Shown: positions 16,060 through 24,832 of the stretch, one piece after another
Layout: every line of letters begins with the position of its first letter
How positions within the stretch are numbered: the first letter of the stretch is position 1
Source of the DNA: Glycomyces sp040645615
GTDB lineage: Bacteria; Actinomycetota; Actinomycetes; Mycobacteriales; Micromonosporaceae
Direction: 5' to 3'
Assembly (NCBI RefSeq): GCF_040645615.1
Contig: NZ_JBEYYO010000017.1
Location: 1 to 64,000, forward strand
DNA: 64,000 nucleotides
Made by a program: the position numbers and the translations under genes
Notes under the pieces: generated by a model
What the model was told of the DNA's origin: nothing
Database searches by the model: none
What the model saw: only the letters and a program-made list of their open reading frames with translations

Positions 16060-17121
16060 GTGTCCAATCCGGCCCCTGTCAGCCATCAGACCTATCCGTG
16101 CGCCGACTGCGGGGCGCAGCTTCAGTTCGCGCCCGGGACGACCGCGCTGAGCTGTCCCTACTGCGGCGCCCAGCAGCAGATCGCGCCGCAGCAGCGCAAG
16201 GTCGTCGAGCACGCCTACAGCGAGTTGGGGGAGAAGACCCGCCGCGATCCCGCAGACGCTGCGCCGAACCTGTTCGTGTGCACCGGTTGCCGTGCGCACA
16301 CCGAATCCGACGCCTGGTCGGACGTGTGCCAGTTCTGCAGCGCGCCGGTCGTCGCCGACCAGTTCGACCCCGACCTGGTCGCCCCCGAGGCCGTCGTCCC
16401 GTTCAAACTGGACAAGAGCGGCGCCCGCGAGGCGCTCAAGGCCTGGGTGGCGAGCCGCTGGTTCGCTCCCAACGCGTTCAAGAAGGTCAGCGAGGCCGAG
16501 TCGCTGAAGAGCACGTACCTGCCGCACTGGACCTGGGACGCCGACACCACGAGCACGTACCGCGGCGAGCGGGGCGAGCACTACTACGTCGAGCGCGACG
16601 GCAAGCGCGAGCGCAGGACCCGCTGGCACCGCGCGCACGGCACGGTCAGGCGCAGCTTCGACGACGTGGTCGTGCCCGCGACCTCCCACGTCGCCGGGGA
16701 CCACCTGGACGACCTGGCGAAGGACTGGGACACCTCGGCGGCCCAGGCCTTCCAGCCGCAGTACCTCTCGGGGCACTTCACCCAGCGCTACGAGGTCGGG
16801 CCCGAGCAGGGCCTCGAAGCCGCGAAGCAGAAGATGGCCCCGGTCATCCGAAGCGACGTCAAGCGCGACATCGGCGGCGACGCGCAGCGCATCCACCAGG
16901 TGGACACCGTGTACGGGAACCTCACTTACAAGCTCCTGCTGCTGCCGGTCTGGCTCCTGGCCTACCTGTTCAACGGCAAGACCTGGCAGGTCCTCGTCAG
17001 CGGCCAGACCGGCCGGATCGAGGGCGAGCGGCCCTGGAGCGCCTGGAAGATCACCTTCGCGGTCCTCGCCGCGCTCATCGTCCTCGCGGGCGTCGTCTAC
17101 CTGCTCTACACCAACCAGTAG
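16060..17121 (+). CDS. Zinc-ribbon membrane protein, partner of the SPFH protein
   Basis: A 353-residue protein with two CxxC pairs near the N-terminus (CADC and CPYC), forming a zinc ribbon. A second set follows (CTGC and CQFC around residues 72-92). The middle is soluble with several Trp/Tyr (YLPHWTWDADTTSTYRGERG). Two hydrophobic segments lie near the C-terminus (LLLLPVWLLAYLF and FAVLAALIVLAGVVYLLY). This architecture matches the zinc-ribbon proteins often encoded beside SPFH genes and loosely annotated as helicase-like; no helicase motif is present. The GTG start has GGAG six bases upstream. The function is unknown; it is probably membrane-anchored with the ribbons in the cytoplasm. Confidence 0.8.
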   Translation: MSNPAPVSHQTYPCADCGAQLQFAPGTTALSCPYCGAQQQIAPQQRKVVEHAYSELGEKTRRDPADAAPNLFVCTGCRAHTESDAWSDVCQFCSAPVVADQFDPDLVAPEAVVPFKLDKSGAREALKAWVASRWFAPNAFKKVSEAESLKSTYLPHWTWDADTTSTYRGERGEHYYVERDGKRERRTRWHRAHGTVRRSFDDVVVPATSHVAGDHLDDLAKDWDTSAAQAFQPQYLSGHFTQRYEVGPEQGLEAAKQKMAPVIRSDVKRDIGGDAQRIHQVDTVYGNLTYKLLLLPVWLLAYLFNGKTWQVLVSGQTGRIEGERPWSAWKITFAVLAALIVLAGVVYLLYTNQ

Positions 17122-17143
17122 TCCGGGATCGCCGCCGCGCCGA

Positions 17144-18169
17144 TCAGGTCGCGGGCGGCGGCGCTGCCGTGTCCCTTTCGATGAGCTTGACGCTCAGGGA
17201 GGTCGACTGGGCGGGGCGGGGGTGGCCCGCCAGGTGGTTCATCATCAGGCGCACGGCTTCGGCGGCCTTGCCGGGGAGGTCCTGGGCGATCGTGGTGAGC
17301 TTCGGGGTGACGTGGGCGGCGATGTCGGCGTTGTCGTAGCCGACGACCGAGACGTCGCCGGGGACCGAGCGCCCGGCCGCGGCGAGGCCTTCGACCAGGC
17401 CGATCGCGAGGAGGTCGGCGGTGGTGAAGACCGCGGTGACGTCGGGGCGCTCGGCCGCGAGGCGGCGGCCGTGGGCCGCGCCGTCGGCGTAGGAGATCTC
17501 GACAGTGGACACGAGCTCGGGGTCGAACTCGATGCCGCTCTCGGCCAGCACCTTCCGGTAGCCCTCGAAGCGCTCGCGGACCACGCCGGTGTCGGAGAAC
17601 CCGGGCCCGGCGAACGCGATGCGCCTGTGGCCCAAGGACACCAAGTGCCGCACGGCCAGCTCGGCACCGCCGAAGTCGTCCGAGCGCACCTCGAGCGCGA
17701 GCGGGTTGGCCGAATAGGAGTCCATCGCGACCAGCGCCACGTCGCCGATGGCTCCGGCGTCGAGGCGGTCGATCTCGGCGTCCTGGAAGCCCAGCAGGAT
17801 CGCCCCGTCGAGGTTCCAGGACTTGAGCGCCTCGGTGATCTCGGCGCGGTGGGCGATGCCGCGCAGCATCAGGTGGTAGTCCAGGCGCCGCAGCTCGCGC
17901 TCCAGCATGCCCACGACCTCCACGGTGTGCGGGTCGATCGTCAGGCTCGCCTCGCCGGCGGCGGGCACGAGCAGGCCCACCAGGCGCGAGGAGCGGGCCG
18001 CGAGGCTGCGGGCCGAGGCGCTGGGCACGTAGCCGCGGTCCTTGACGATGCGCATGATCCGCTCGCGCGTCGCCGCCGACACCCTGGCCTGCTTGCCGTT
18101 GACGACATTGGACACGGTCATGAGGCTGACGCCGGCCTCTGCGGCGATGTCCTTCAGCGTGACGGCCAA
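17144..18169 (-). CDS. LacI-family transcriptional repressor
   Basis: A 341-residue LacI/GalR repressor. The N-terminal helix-turn-helix reads VTLKDIAAEAGVSLMTVSNV with the hinge helix PSASARSLAARSS. The sugar-binding core follows, ending with SVVGYDNADIAAHVTPKLTT. I chose the TTG start at 18169 because GAGGAG lies just upstream and it places the HTH at the N-terminus as in all family members. It is divergent from the GH13/ABC operon, with a near-perfect operator between them, so it should repress that operon and possibly itself. Confidence 0.9.
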   Translation of the reverse strand: MAVTLKDIAAEAGVSLMTVSNVVNGKQARVSAATRERIMRIVKDRGYVPSASARSLAARSSRLVGLLVPAAGEASLTIDPHTVEVVGMLERELRRLDYHLMLRGIAHRAEITEALKSWNLDGAILLGFQDAEIDRLDAGAIGDVALVAMDSYSANPLALEVRSDDFGGAELAVRHLVSLGHRRIAFAGPGFSDTGVVRERFEGYRKVLAESGIEFDPELVSTVEISYADGAAHGRRLAAERPDVTAVFTTADLLAIGLVEGLAAAGRSVPGDVSVVGYDNADIAAHVTPKLTTIAQDLPGKAAEAVRLMMNHLAGHPRPAQSTSLSVKLIERDTAAPPPAT

Positions 18170-18246
18170 CGGGGCTCCTCTCGGGTCGCTTGCCTGGGGC
18201 GGCGCGAACGGCAAACGTTCTCGGTTCAAGTGTTCGACATCCGCCG

Positions 18247-18276
18247 TTGACAAGTGTGACATCAAAGGTCTAAGCT
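18247..18276 (+). promoter_or_regulatory. Probable promoter of the GH13/ABC operon
   Basis: TTGACA (18247-18252) and TAAGCT (18271-18276) are separated by 18 bases, matching the housekeeping sigma consensus. The predicted start site falls at or just before the LacI operator at 18286-18301, so bound repressor would block initiation. Confidence 0.6.
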
Positions 18277-18285
18277 TCCGACCTA

Positions 18286-18301
18286 GGTATAGCGCTAAAC
18301 C
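18286..18301. promoter_or_regulatory. LacI-family operator
   Basis: GGTATAGCGCTAAACC is a 16-base palindrome with one mismatched base pair and the central CG typical of LacI/GalR operators. It lies between the divergent LacI gene and the GH13 operon, directly downstream of the predicted -10 element. Confidence 0.72.
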
Positions 18302-18323
18302 TATCATGCGCTGGGGATAGACC

Positions 18324-20012
18324 ATGCCCCAGAGCCCGATTTGCGGCGCGTCGACGACGAACGGAGCCATCTTGCATTCGGCACAGCGACCCGGCCGGGC
18401 CACCGACGAGTGGTGGCGGAACGCGGTGATCTACCAGGTCTACCCGCGCAGTTTCGCGGACGCCGACGGCGACGGCACCGGCGACCTCGCGGGAGTCCGC
18501 GCCCGCCTGCCCCACCTCGCCGAACTCGGCGTCGACGCCCTCTGGTTCACCCCCTGGTACCGCTCGCCGCAGGCCGACGGCGGCTACGACGTGGCCGACT
18601 ACCGCCAGATCGACCCGGCCTTCGGCACCCTCGCCGACGCCGAGGCGCTCATCGCCGACGCGCTGGCCCTCGGCATCCGCACCATCGTGGACGTGGTCCC
18701 CAACCACGTCTCCGACCAGCACGCCTGGTTCCAGGAAGCGCTGGCCGCCGCCCCCGGCGACCCGGCTCGCGAGCGCTTCTGGTTCCGCGACGGCAAGGGC
18801 CCCGGCGGCGACGAGATGCCCACGCAGTGGACCTCCAGCTTCGCGGGGAACACCTGGACCCGCACCGAGGGCCCCGACGGGAAGCCCGGCCAGTGGTATC
18901 TGCACCTGTTCGCCCCCGAGCAGCCCGACCTCAACTGGAACCACCCCGACGTGGTCGCCGAGCACGAAGCGGTGCTGCGCTTCTGGTACGACCGCGGCGT
19001 GGCGGGCATCCGCATCGACTCCGCGGCGCTCATCGCGAAGGACCCCGAGCTCCCCGAAGTCCAGGAGCACCACGAACCCGGCACCCACCCGCACCTCGAC
19101 CGCGACGAGCTCCACGAGGTCTACCGCGGCTGGCGCAAGGTCGCCGACTCCTACGAGGACTCCCGGTTCCTGGTGGGGGAGGTGTGGCTCGCCGACATCG
19201 ACCGCTTCATGATGTACCTGCGCGACGACGAGATGCACATGGCGTTCAACTTCGACTTCATGACCCGTCCGTGGGACAAGGCGGCGCTGGAGGAGTCGAT
19301 CCGCGCCACGATCGCCTCGCACTCGGGGGTGAGCGCCCCGCCGAGCTGGGTGCTCTCCAACCACGACGTGACCCGCCCGGTGACCCGCTACGGCCGCGAG
19401 AACTCCTCGTTCGCGTTCGCCGACAAGCGCTTCGGGACCCCCACCGACCTCTCACTGGGGGCCCGCCGCGCCCGCGCCGCGGCGCTGCTGACCGCCGCGC
19501 TGCCCGGCGTCCTCTACGTCTACCAGGGCGACGAGCTCGGTCTGCCCGAGGTCGAGGACCTGCCCGACGGGGTCCGCGAGGACCCGATGCACTTCCGCTC
19601 CGGCGGCGTCGACCCCGGCCGCGACGGCTGCCGCGTCCCGCTGCCGTGGACGGCCGCGGGCACCACCTACGGCTTCAACGACACCGGCGCCGCTCCCTGG
19701 CTGCCCCAGCCCGAGGGCTGGGGCGAGCACGCCGTCGAGGTCCAGGCCGCCGACCCCGGCTCCTTCCTGACCCTCTACCGCGAGGCGATCCGCTTGCGCC
19801 GCAGCGAGTCCGCGCTGCGCGGCGACGCCCTCGAATGGACCGAGACCGCCCCCGAGGTGCTCGCCTTCCGGCGAGGCGAGGACCTCACCTGCGTCGTCAA
19901 CTTCGGCGACGTCCCGGCGGCGCTGCCCGCGCATTCGGCAGTGCTCCTCGCCAGCGGCCCCCTGGAGGGGGACCGCCTGCCGAAGGACACCGCGGCATGG
20001 CTGCGCACGTGA
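18324..20012 (+). CDS. GH13 alpha-glucosidase / oligo-glucosidase
   Basis: A 562-residue alpha-amylase superfamily enzyme. Family signatures: WWRNAVIYQVYPRSFADADG, DVVPNHVS, the catalytic aspartate in GIRIDSA, the acid/base glutamate in FLVGEVWL and the third carboxylate in LSNHDVTR. This is the pattern of oligo-1,6-/alpha-glucosidases (GH13 subfamilies 23/30 type). No signal peptide, so it acts on imported alpha-glucosides. The ATG at 18324 is only 22 bases after the operator; a TTG at 18372 with GGAG five bases upstream is an equally plausible start and would give 546 residues. It heads an operon with a CUT1 transporter. Confidence 0.88.
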   Translation: MPQSPICGASTTNGAILHSAQRPGRATDEWWRNAVIYQVYPRSFADADGDGTGDLAGVRARLPHLAELGVDALWFTPWYRSPQADGGYDVADYRQIDPAFGTLADAEALIADALALGIRTIVDVVPNHVSDQHAWFQEALAAAPGDPARERFWFRDGKGPGGDEMPTQWTSSFAGNTWTRTEGPDGKPGQWYLHLFAPEQPDLNWNHPDVVAEHEAVLRFWYDRGVAGIRIDSAALIAKDPELPEVQEHHEPGTHPHLDRDELHEVYRGWRKVADSYEDSRFLVGEVWLADIDRFMMYLRDDEMHMAFNFDFMTRPWDKAALEESIRATIASHSGVSAPPSWVLSNHDVTRPVTRYGRENSSFAFADKRFGTPTDLSLGARRARAAALLTAALPGVLYVYQGDELGLPEVEDLPDGVREDPMHFRSGGVDPGRDGCRVPLPWTAAGTTYGFNDTGAAPWLPQPEGWGEHAVEVQAADPGSFLTLYREAIRLRRSESALRGDALEWTETAPEVLAFRRGEDLTCVVNFGDVPAALPAHSAVLLASGPLEGDRLPKDTAAWLRT

Positions 20013-20059
20013 CCGCCGTTCATCCCTCAACCGAACACCGCAACCACAAGGAGCAACCA

Positions 20060-21409
20060 ATGAAAACCTCTCGCATCGCCGCCGCGGTCGCCGCCGCCGC
20101 GCTCGCCGCGGGCGGCCTCGCCGCGTGCGGGGACGACGAACCCGACGACGGCCGCACCCACATCACCGTCACCATCGACGCCGGGCTGGAGCAGGCCGCG
20201 ATCGACGCGTTCAACAAGCGCATCGAGCAGTTCGAGGACGCCAACCCCGACATCGCCGTGGAGACTCAGGAGTACACCTGGACGGCGGGGACCTTCACCG
20301 CCCAGCTCGCGGGCGGGACCCTGCCGGACGTGTTCACCGTGCCGTTCACCGACGGCCGCGGCCTCATCGAGCGCGGCCAGATCGCCGACATCGGCGACCT
20401 GACCGCCGAGCTGCCCTACCGCGAGGACTACAACCCGAACATCGCGGCGGCCGGCGAGGACGCCGAGGGCGACCTGTGGGCCGTCCCGATCGCGGCCTAC
20501 GGCCAGGGCCTGCACTACAACCGGACCCTGTTCACCGCGGCCGGGCTCGACCCCGACGCCCCGCCGACCACATGGGACGAGGTCCGCGCCGCGGCCAAGA
20601 CCATCGCCGAGGAGACCGGCGAATCGGGCTACTCGGTGATGACCAACGACAACACCGGCGGCTGGATCCTCACCACCGTGGTCAACGCCCTCGGCGGCCG
20701 CACCGAGGCCGACGGCGCCGCGACCATCGACACTCCGCAGATGCGCGAGGCGCTCGGGCTCCTCCAGGACATGCGCTGGACCGACGACTCCATGGGCGAC
20801 AACTTCCTGTACGACTGGGGCACCATCAACCAGGACTTCGCCTCGGGCCGCATCGGCATGTACGTCTCCGGCGGCGGCAACTACGGCAACCTGTTCACCC
20901 AGAACGCGCTCAACCCCGACGACTACGGCCTGACCGTGCTCCCGCTCGCCGACAGCCCCGACGCGGGCGTCCTCGGCGGCGGCACCCTCGCCGTGGTCAG
21001 CCCGAACGCCGAGGCCGAGGAGCAGGCCGCCGCGGTCAAATGGATCGACTTCTACTACATGGAGAAGCTCACCGTCCAGGAGGCCGCCGTGGCCAACGCC
21101 GAGATCAGCGCCGAGACCGGGCAGCCCGTGGGCGCCCCCGAGCTCCCGGTGTTCGACAAGGCCACCTACGACGAGGTCCAGACCTGGATCGCCGAGTACG
21201 TGAACGTGCCCGTGGACCAGATGGCCCCCTACACCGACCAGGTCTTCGAGCAGCCGCTGCTCAACGAGCCGGTCACCGCCACCCAGGAGGTCTACGGCGT
21301 CCTCGACACCGTGGTCCAGTCCATCCTGACCGACGAGAACGCCGACATCGACGCGCTCCTGGAGACGGCGCAGGCCGAAGCCCAGGCCGCAATCGACGCC
21401 GCCGCCTAA
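20060..21409 (+). CDS. Alpha-glucoside ABC transporter substrate-binding lipoprotein
   Basis: A 449-residue family 1 solute-binding protein. A clear lipoprotein signal (MKTSRIAAAVAAAALAAGGL then AAC, Cys about residue 23) precedes a two-lobed CUT1 receptor with features such as GTLPDVFTVPFTDGRGLIER and GRIGMYVSGGGNYGNLF. AAGGAG precedes the ATG. Operon context (GH13 enzyme upstream, two permeases downstream, LacI control) suggests alpha-linked glucosides such as maltose, isomaltose or trehalose as ligand; the sequence alone does not decide. Confidence 0.88.
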   Translation: MKTSRIAAAVAAAALAAGGLAACGDDEPDDGRTHITVTIDAGLEQAAIDAFNKRIEQFEDANPDIAVETQEYTWTAGTFTAQLAGGTLPDVFTVPFTDGRGLIERGQIADIGDLTAELPYREDYNPNIAAAGEDAEGDLWAVPIAAYGQGLHYNRTLFTAAGLDPDAPPTTWDEVRAAAKTIAEETGESGYSVMTNDNTGGWILTTVVNALGGRTEADGAATIDTPQMREALGLLQDMRWTDDSMGDNFLYDWGTINQDFASGRIGMYVSGGGNYGNLFTQNALNPDDYGLTVLPLADSPDAGVLGGGTLAVVSPNAEAEEQAAAVKWIDFYYMEKLTVQEAAVANAEISAETGQPVGAPELPVFDKATYDEVQTWIAEYVNVPVDQMAPYTDQVFEQPLLNEPVTATQEVYGVLDTVVQSILTDENADIDALLETAQAEAQAAIDAAA

Positions 21410-21422
21410 CCGAAAGACGGAC

Positions 21423-22388
21423 ATGTCCTCGATCGACACCCGACCCGCCGGTGTCGCCGGCACCCGGGCCGAGCCGCGCCAAGCGGCCCGGCCCGGGCGC
21501 CGCGGGCCTCTCGCCCGCGCCCGCGGCGGCCTTCACACGCTGGTCTTCCTGGCGCCCATGCTGCTCATCTTCGGCGTCTTCTCGTGGCTGCCCATCGGGC
21601 GCGCCGTGGTGATGAGCTTCCAGCGCACCAACCTGGTCACCGACCCCGTGTGGGTCGGGTTCGCGAACTTCCAGCAGGTCTTCGCCGACCCGCAGCTGTG
21701 GACCGCGGTCCAGAACACCGGCTACTTCGCGATCCTCGCGCTGCTCTTCGGCTACCCGATCCCGCTCGTGGCCGCGATCCTCATGAGCGAGGTCCGCAAG
21801 ATGCGCGGCCTGTTCTCGGCCCTGGCCTACCTCCCGGTGGTCGTCCCGCCGGTGGTCGCGGTCCTGCTGTGGAAGCTGTTCTACAACGCCGGCGACGACG
21901 GGGTCTTCAACACCATCCTCGGCTGGTTCGGCATCGGACCGGTCGCGTGGCTCCAGGACGCGAACATCGTGATGCCCTCGCTGGTCCTGGAAGCGACCTG
22001 GGCCGCGGCGGGCGGCACCGTCATCATCTACCTCGCCGCCCTCACCGGCGTCGACCCGAGCCTCTACGAGGCCGCCGAGATCGACGGCGGCGGCGTGTGG
22101 CGCAAGCTCTGGCACATCACGCTCCCGCAGATCCGCGGCATCCTCCTCATCACGTTCATCCTCCAGATCATCGGCACCGCGCAGGTCTTCCTCGAACCGT
22201 TCCTGTTCACCGACGGCGGGCCCGCGAACCGGACCCTGACGCTGCTGCTGCTCATCTACCGGTACGCGTTCACCAACTCGCTCGGCGGGGACTACGGGGC
22301 CGCCGCCGCGCTGAGCCTCTTGCTGGCGATCGTGCTGACCGGGTTCTCGATCCTGTACTTCCGCCTCACCCGACACTGGAGCAGCTGA
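21423..22388 (+). CDS. Sugar ABC transporter permease (MalF type)
   Basis: A 321-residue CUT1 permease starting 13 bases after the binding-protein gene. A 35-residue Arg/Pro-rich cytoplasmic tail precedes six membrane spans. The ATPase-docking loop is SLYEAAEIDGGGVWRKLWHI. The stop overlaps the start of the partner permease (TGATG), indicating coupled translation. Confidence 0.9.
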   Translation: MSSIDTRPAGVAGTRAEPRQAARPGRRGPLARARGGLHTLVFLAPMLLIFGVFSWLPIGRAVVMSFQRTNLVTDPVWVGFANFQQVFADPQLWTAVQNTGYFAILALLFGYPIPLVAAILMSEVRKMRGLFSALAYLPVVVPPVVAVLLWKLFYNAGDDGVFNTILGWFGIGPVAWLQDANIVMPSLVLEATWAAAGGTVIIYLAALTGVDPSLYEAAEIDGGGVWRKLWHITLPQIRGILLITFILQIIGTAQVFLEPFLFTDGGPANRTLTLLLLIYRYAFTNSLGGDYGAAAALSLLLAIVLTGFSILYFRLTRHWSS

Positions 22389-23278
22389 TGGCCGCACCGA
22401 GGAACGACCGCGGCCTGCTCGCCCCCACCGACCGGGCCCGCACCAGCGTCCGCTGGTCCATCCGCCTCTCCCACGGGCTGCTGCTGGCCCTGCTCGCCCT
22501 CACCGGGCTGGGCCCGATGCTGTGGCTCGCCAAGGCCGCCATCACCCCCACACAGGACACGCTGCGCACCCCGATGGCCCTGTGGCCCAACGGCTTCGAC
22601 TTCGCGAACCTGGCCGAGGCCTGGACCCGGGTCGAGATCGACAAGTACTTCTTCAACACGATCGCCCTCGCGGGCGGGTCCTGGGCCGTGCAACTGCTGG
22701 TGGCCGCCACCGGCGGCTACGCGCTCGCGGTGCTGCGCCCCAGGATCGGCAAGGTCATCTCCGGCGCCGTGCTGGCCACCCTGTTCGTCCCCAGCGTGGT
22801 CCTGCTCGTGCCGCTGTACTTGACCGTGCTCGACCCGCCCCTGGTGGGGACCTCGATGCTCAACACGTTCTGGGCCGTGTGGCTCCCCGCGGGGGCCAGC
22901 GCCTTCAACGTGCTGCTCATGCAGCGGTTCTTCGCGAACCTGCCGCGCGAGATCTTCGAGGCCGCCCGCGTGGACGGGGCCGGGCCCTACCGGCTGTTCT
23001 GGTCGATCGTGCTGCCGATGTCGCGCCCGATCATCGGGGTCGTCTCGGTGTTCGCCGTGATCGCCTCCTGGAAGGACTTCCTGTGGCCGATGCTGGTGCT
23101 GCCCGACCCGAACCTCCAGCCGCTCTCGGTGCGGCTGCCGGTGCTCCAGCAGTTCGTGGAGCTTGACGTGTTCCTTGCGGCGCTAGCGATCTCGTCGCTC
23201 ATTCCGATCGCGCTGTTCCTGGTGTTCCAGCGCATGTTCCTCAGTGGAGCGAGTCTCGGCGGGGCCGTCAAGGGCTGA
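22388..23278 (+). CDS. Sugar ABC transporter permease (MalG type)
   Basis: A 296-residue CUT1 permease of normal length, unlike its counterpart at 12171. The docking loop is EIFEAARVDGAGPYRLFWSI. Six spans are expected, ending FLVFQRMFLSGASLGGAVKG. It is the last gene of the LacI-controlled operon and is followed by a strong terminator. As in the first transporter locus, no ATPase gene is present here, so both systems probably share one multiple-sugar ATPase encoded elsewhere. Confidence 0.9.
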   Translation: MAAPRNDRGLLAPTDRARTSVRWSIRLSHGLLLALLALTGLGPMLWLAKAAITPTQDTLRTPMALWPNGFDFANLAEAWTRVEIDKYFFNTIALAGGSWAVQLLVAATGGYALAVLRPRIGKVISGAVLATLFVPSVVLLVPLYLTVLDPPLVGTSMLNTFWAVWLPAGASAFNVLLMQRFFANLPREIFEAARVDGAGPYRLFWSIVLPMSRPIIGVVSVFAVIASWKDFLWPMLVLPDPNLQPLSVRLPVLQQFVELDVFLAALAISSLIPIALFLVFQRMFLSGASLGGAVKG

Positions 23279-23287
23279 ATCGCGGCG

Positions 23288-23314
23288 AAGGGCCGGGGGC
23301 GACCCCGGCCCTTT
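23288..23314 (+). terminator. Intrinsic terminator of the GH13/ABC operon
   Basis: An 11-base stem AAGGGCCGGGG / CCCCGGCCCTT with a 4-base GCGA loop, followed by a short T run. It starts 9 bases after the permease stop. Confidence 0.8.
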
Positions 23315-23329
23315 GTCCGACTCGCCCTA

Positions 23330-23358
23330 TTGACAAGGATCTATGACACTGATAGAAA
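23330..23358 (+). promoter_or_regulatory. Probable promoter of the GH16 glucanase gene
   Basis: TTGACA at 23330-23335 with a TAGAAA-like -10 at 23353-23358 (17-base spacing). The -10 is weak, but the segment is the only AT-rich stretch before the gene and lies just upstream of the two operator-like palindromes. Confidence 0.45.
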
Positions 23359-23372
23359 GATAGGAATATTTA

Positions 23373-23388
23373 GAGAGAGCGCTCTCTC
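23373..23388. promoter_or_regulatory. Perfect 16-base LacI-type palindrome before the glucanase gene
   Basis: GAGAGAGCGCTCTCTC is a perfect palindrome with the central AGCGCT also found in the LacI operator at 18286. It resembles the streptomycete CebR box TGGGAGCGCTCCCA that controls cellulase and beta-glucosidase genes. Confidence 0.65.
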
Positions 23389-23407
23389 GGTTCTCCCATC
23401 GGGCCGA

Positions 23408-23421
23408 TGGTAGCGCTCCCT
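23408..23421. promoter_or_regulatory. Second CebR-like operator before the glucanase gene
   Basis: TGGTAGCGCTCCCT matches the CebR consensus TGGGAGCGCTCCCA at 12 of 14 bases and lies 27 bases before the GTG start. With the 23373 site it would allow cooperative repression. Confidence 0.55.
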
Positions 23422-23448
23422 CTATCCACGGAACGAGAGGACGACTCC

Positions 23449-24726
23449 GTGAGACCATTCCGAAATTCGGACCAGACCCGGCCGCGCCGCGGCCGGACCT
23501 ACCGCGCGCTGGCGGTGGCGGTCGCCGCCGTCGCGGCCGCGGCCACGATCACGGCCACCATCGACCGCCCGGCCGACGCCGAGGAGTTCGAGGCCCAAGA
23601 CGTCCAGGCGCTCCAGCTGACGTGGAGCGACGAGTTCAACGCCGGGGCCGGGACGGGCCCCGATTCCTCCAAGTGGCGCTTCGACATCGGCGGTGGCGGC
23701 TGGGGCAACAACGAGCACCAGTACTACACCAACAGCACCTCCAACGCCGCGCACGACGGCGCGGGCAACATGGTGATCACCGCCCGCCGCGAGAACCCCA
23801 ACAATTACCAGTGCTGGTACGGCACCTGCGAGTACACCTCGGCGCGGCTGCTCACCCAGGGCACGTTCACCCAGGAGTACGGCCGGTTCGAGGCCCGCAT
23901 CCAGATCCCGCGCGGCCAGGGCATCTGGCCCGCGTTCTGGATGCTCGGCGACAACTTCGGCGACGTCGGCTGGCCGCAGAGCGGCGAGATCGACATCATG
24001 GAGAACGTCGGCTTCGAGCCCAACACCGTCCACGGCACCCTCCACGGCCCCGGATACTCCGGCGGCGGCGGGGTCGGCGGCGGGTACACCATCGGCGAGC
24101 CCTTCGCGAACGGCTTCCACGAGTTCGCGGTCGACTGGAGCCCCGGCTCCATCACCTGGTCGGTGGACGGCAACGCGTACATGACCAAGACCGCCGCCGA
24201 CGTCGGCGGGCAGTGGGTCTTCGACCACCCGTTCTTCATGCTCCTGAACGTCGCGGTCGGCGGCGACTGGCCCGGTTACCCGGACGGTTCGACGCAGTTC
24301 CCGCAGACGATGAAGATCGACTACGTGCGCGCCTACTCCGGTACCGCCGCCGGGGGCGGGACCATCACCGGCCTGGGCGGCAAGTGCCTCGACGTCGAGG
24401 GCGCGGGCACCGCCGACGGCACCCCGGTGCAGGTCTACACCTGCAACGGCACGAACGCGCAGCAGTGGAGCACCCCGGGCGACGGCACCCTGCGCGCCCT
24501 GGGCAAGTGCCTCGACGTCTCGGGGACGGGTGACGGCTCGCCGGTGCGGCTGTGGGGCTGCAACGGATCGGCGGCGCAGCAATGGGCCTTCTCGGGCGCG
24601 AACGACATCGTGAACCCGCAGGCCGACAAGTGCCTGGACATCCCCTGGGCCGACGCGTCCGACGGGATGAACCTCCAGATCGCCACCTGTAGCGGCAACA
24701 ACGCGCAGAAGTGGTTCAGGACTTGA
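23449..24726 (+). CDS. Secreted GH16 endo-beta-1,3-glucanase with ricin-type lectin domain
   Basis: A 425-residue exported enzyme cleaving laminarin-like beta-1,3-glucans. After a basic N-terminus and a hydrophobic signal segment (about 20-40) comes a GH16 domain beginning LTWSDEFNAG, with the catalytic GEIDIMEN (E180 nucleophile, D182, E185 acid/base) and the substrate-cleft GIWPAFWMLG. From about residue 305 a ricin B/CBM13 domain follows, seen as repeats of GKCLDV and Q-x-W (QQWSTPG, QQWAFSG, QKWF). The GTG start has AGAGG eight bases upstream. Products could feed the GH1/ABC operon at 9663-14678. Confidence 0.92.
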   Translation: MRPFRNSDQTRPRRGRTYRALAVAVAAVAAAATITATIDRPADAEEFEAQDVQALQLTWSDEFNAGAGTGPDSSKWRFDIGGGGWGNNEHQYYTNSTSNAAHDGAGNMVITARRENPNNYQCWYGTCEYTSARLLTQGTFTQEYGRFEARIQIPRGQGIWPAFWMLGDNFGDVGWPQSGEIDIMENVGFEPNTVHGTLHGPGYSGGGGVGGGYTIGEPFANGFHEFAVDWSPGSITWSVDGNAYMTKTAADVGGQWVFDHPFFMLLNVAVGGDWPGYPDGSTQFPQTMKIDYVRAYSGTAAGGGTITGLGGKCLDVEGAGTADGTPVQVYTCNGTNAQQWSTPGDGTLRALGKCLDVSGTGDGSPVRLWGCNGSAAQQWAFSGANDIVNPQADKCLDIPWADASDGMNLQIATCSGNNAQKWFRT

Positions 24727-24832
24727 TCTTGTGATCGAGGGATGAGCGGGGCCGGGGGGGCGCACCACCCTCCGGTCCCGCTTCTTCGTATGGTCGTACG
24801 AGCCCCGTCTCGACCATGTTGGAGGGAAACGC

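Noticed and set aside
18341..20020. Open frame of over 500 codons in another plus-strand frame through the GH13 gene
   Set aside because: It overlaps the GH13 enzyme, which has all catalytic motifs; the alternative translation is Arg/Pro-rich low complexity.
23361..23370. Another Rrf2 site before the GH16 gene (TAGGAATATT)
   Set aside because: Only one half-site is present; nine bases upstream there is no TCCTA arm.
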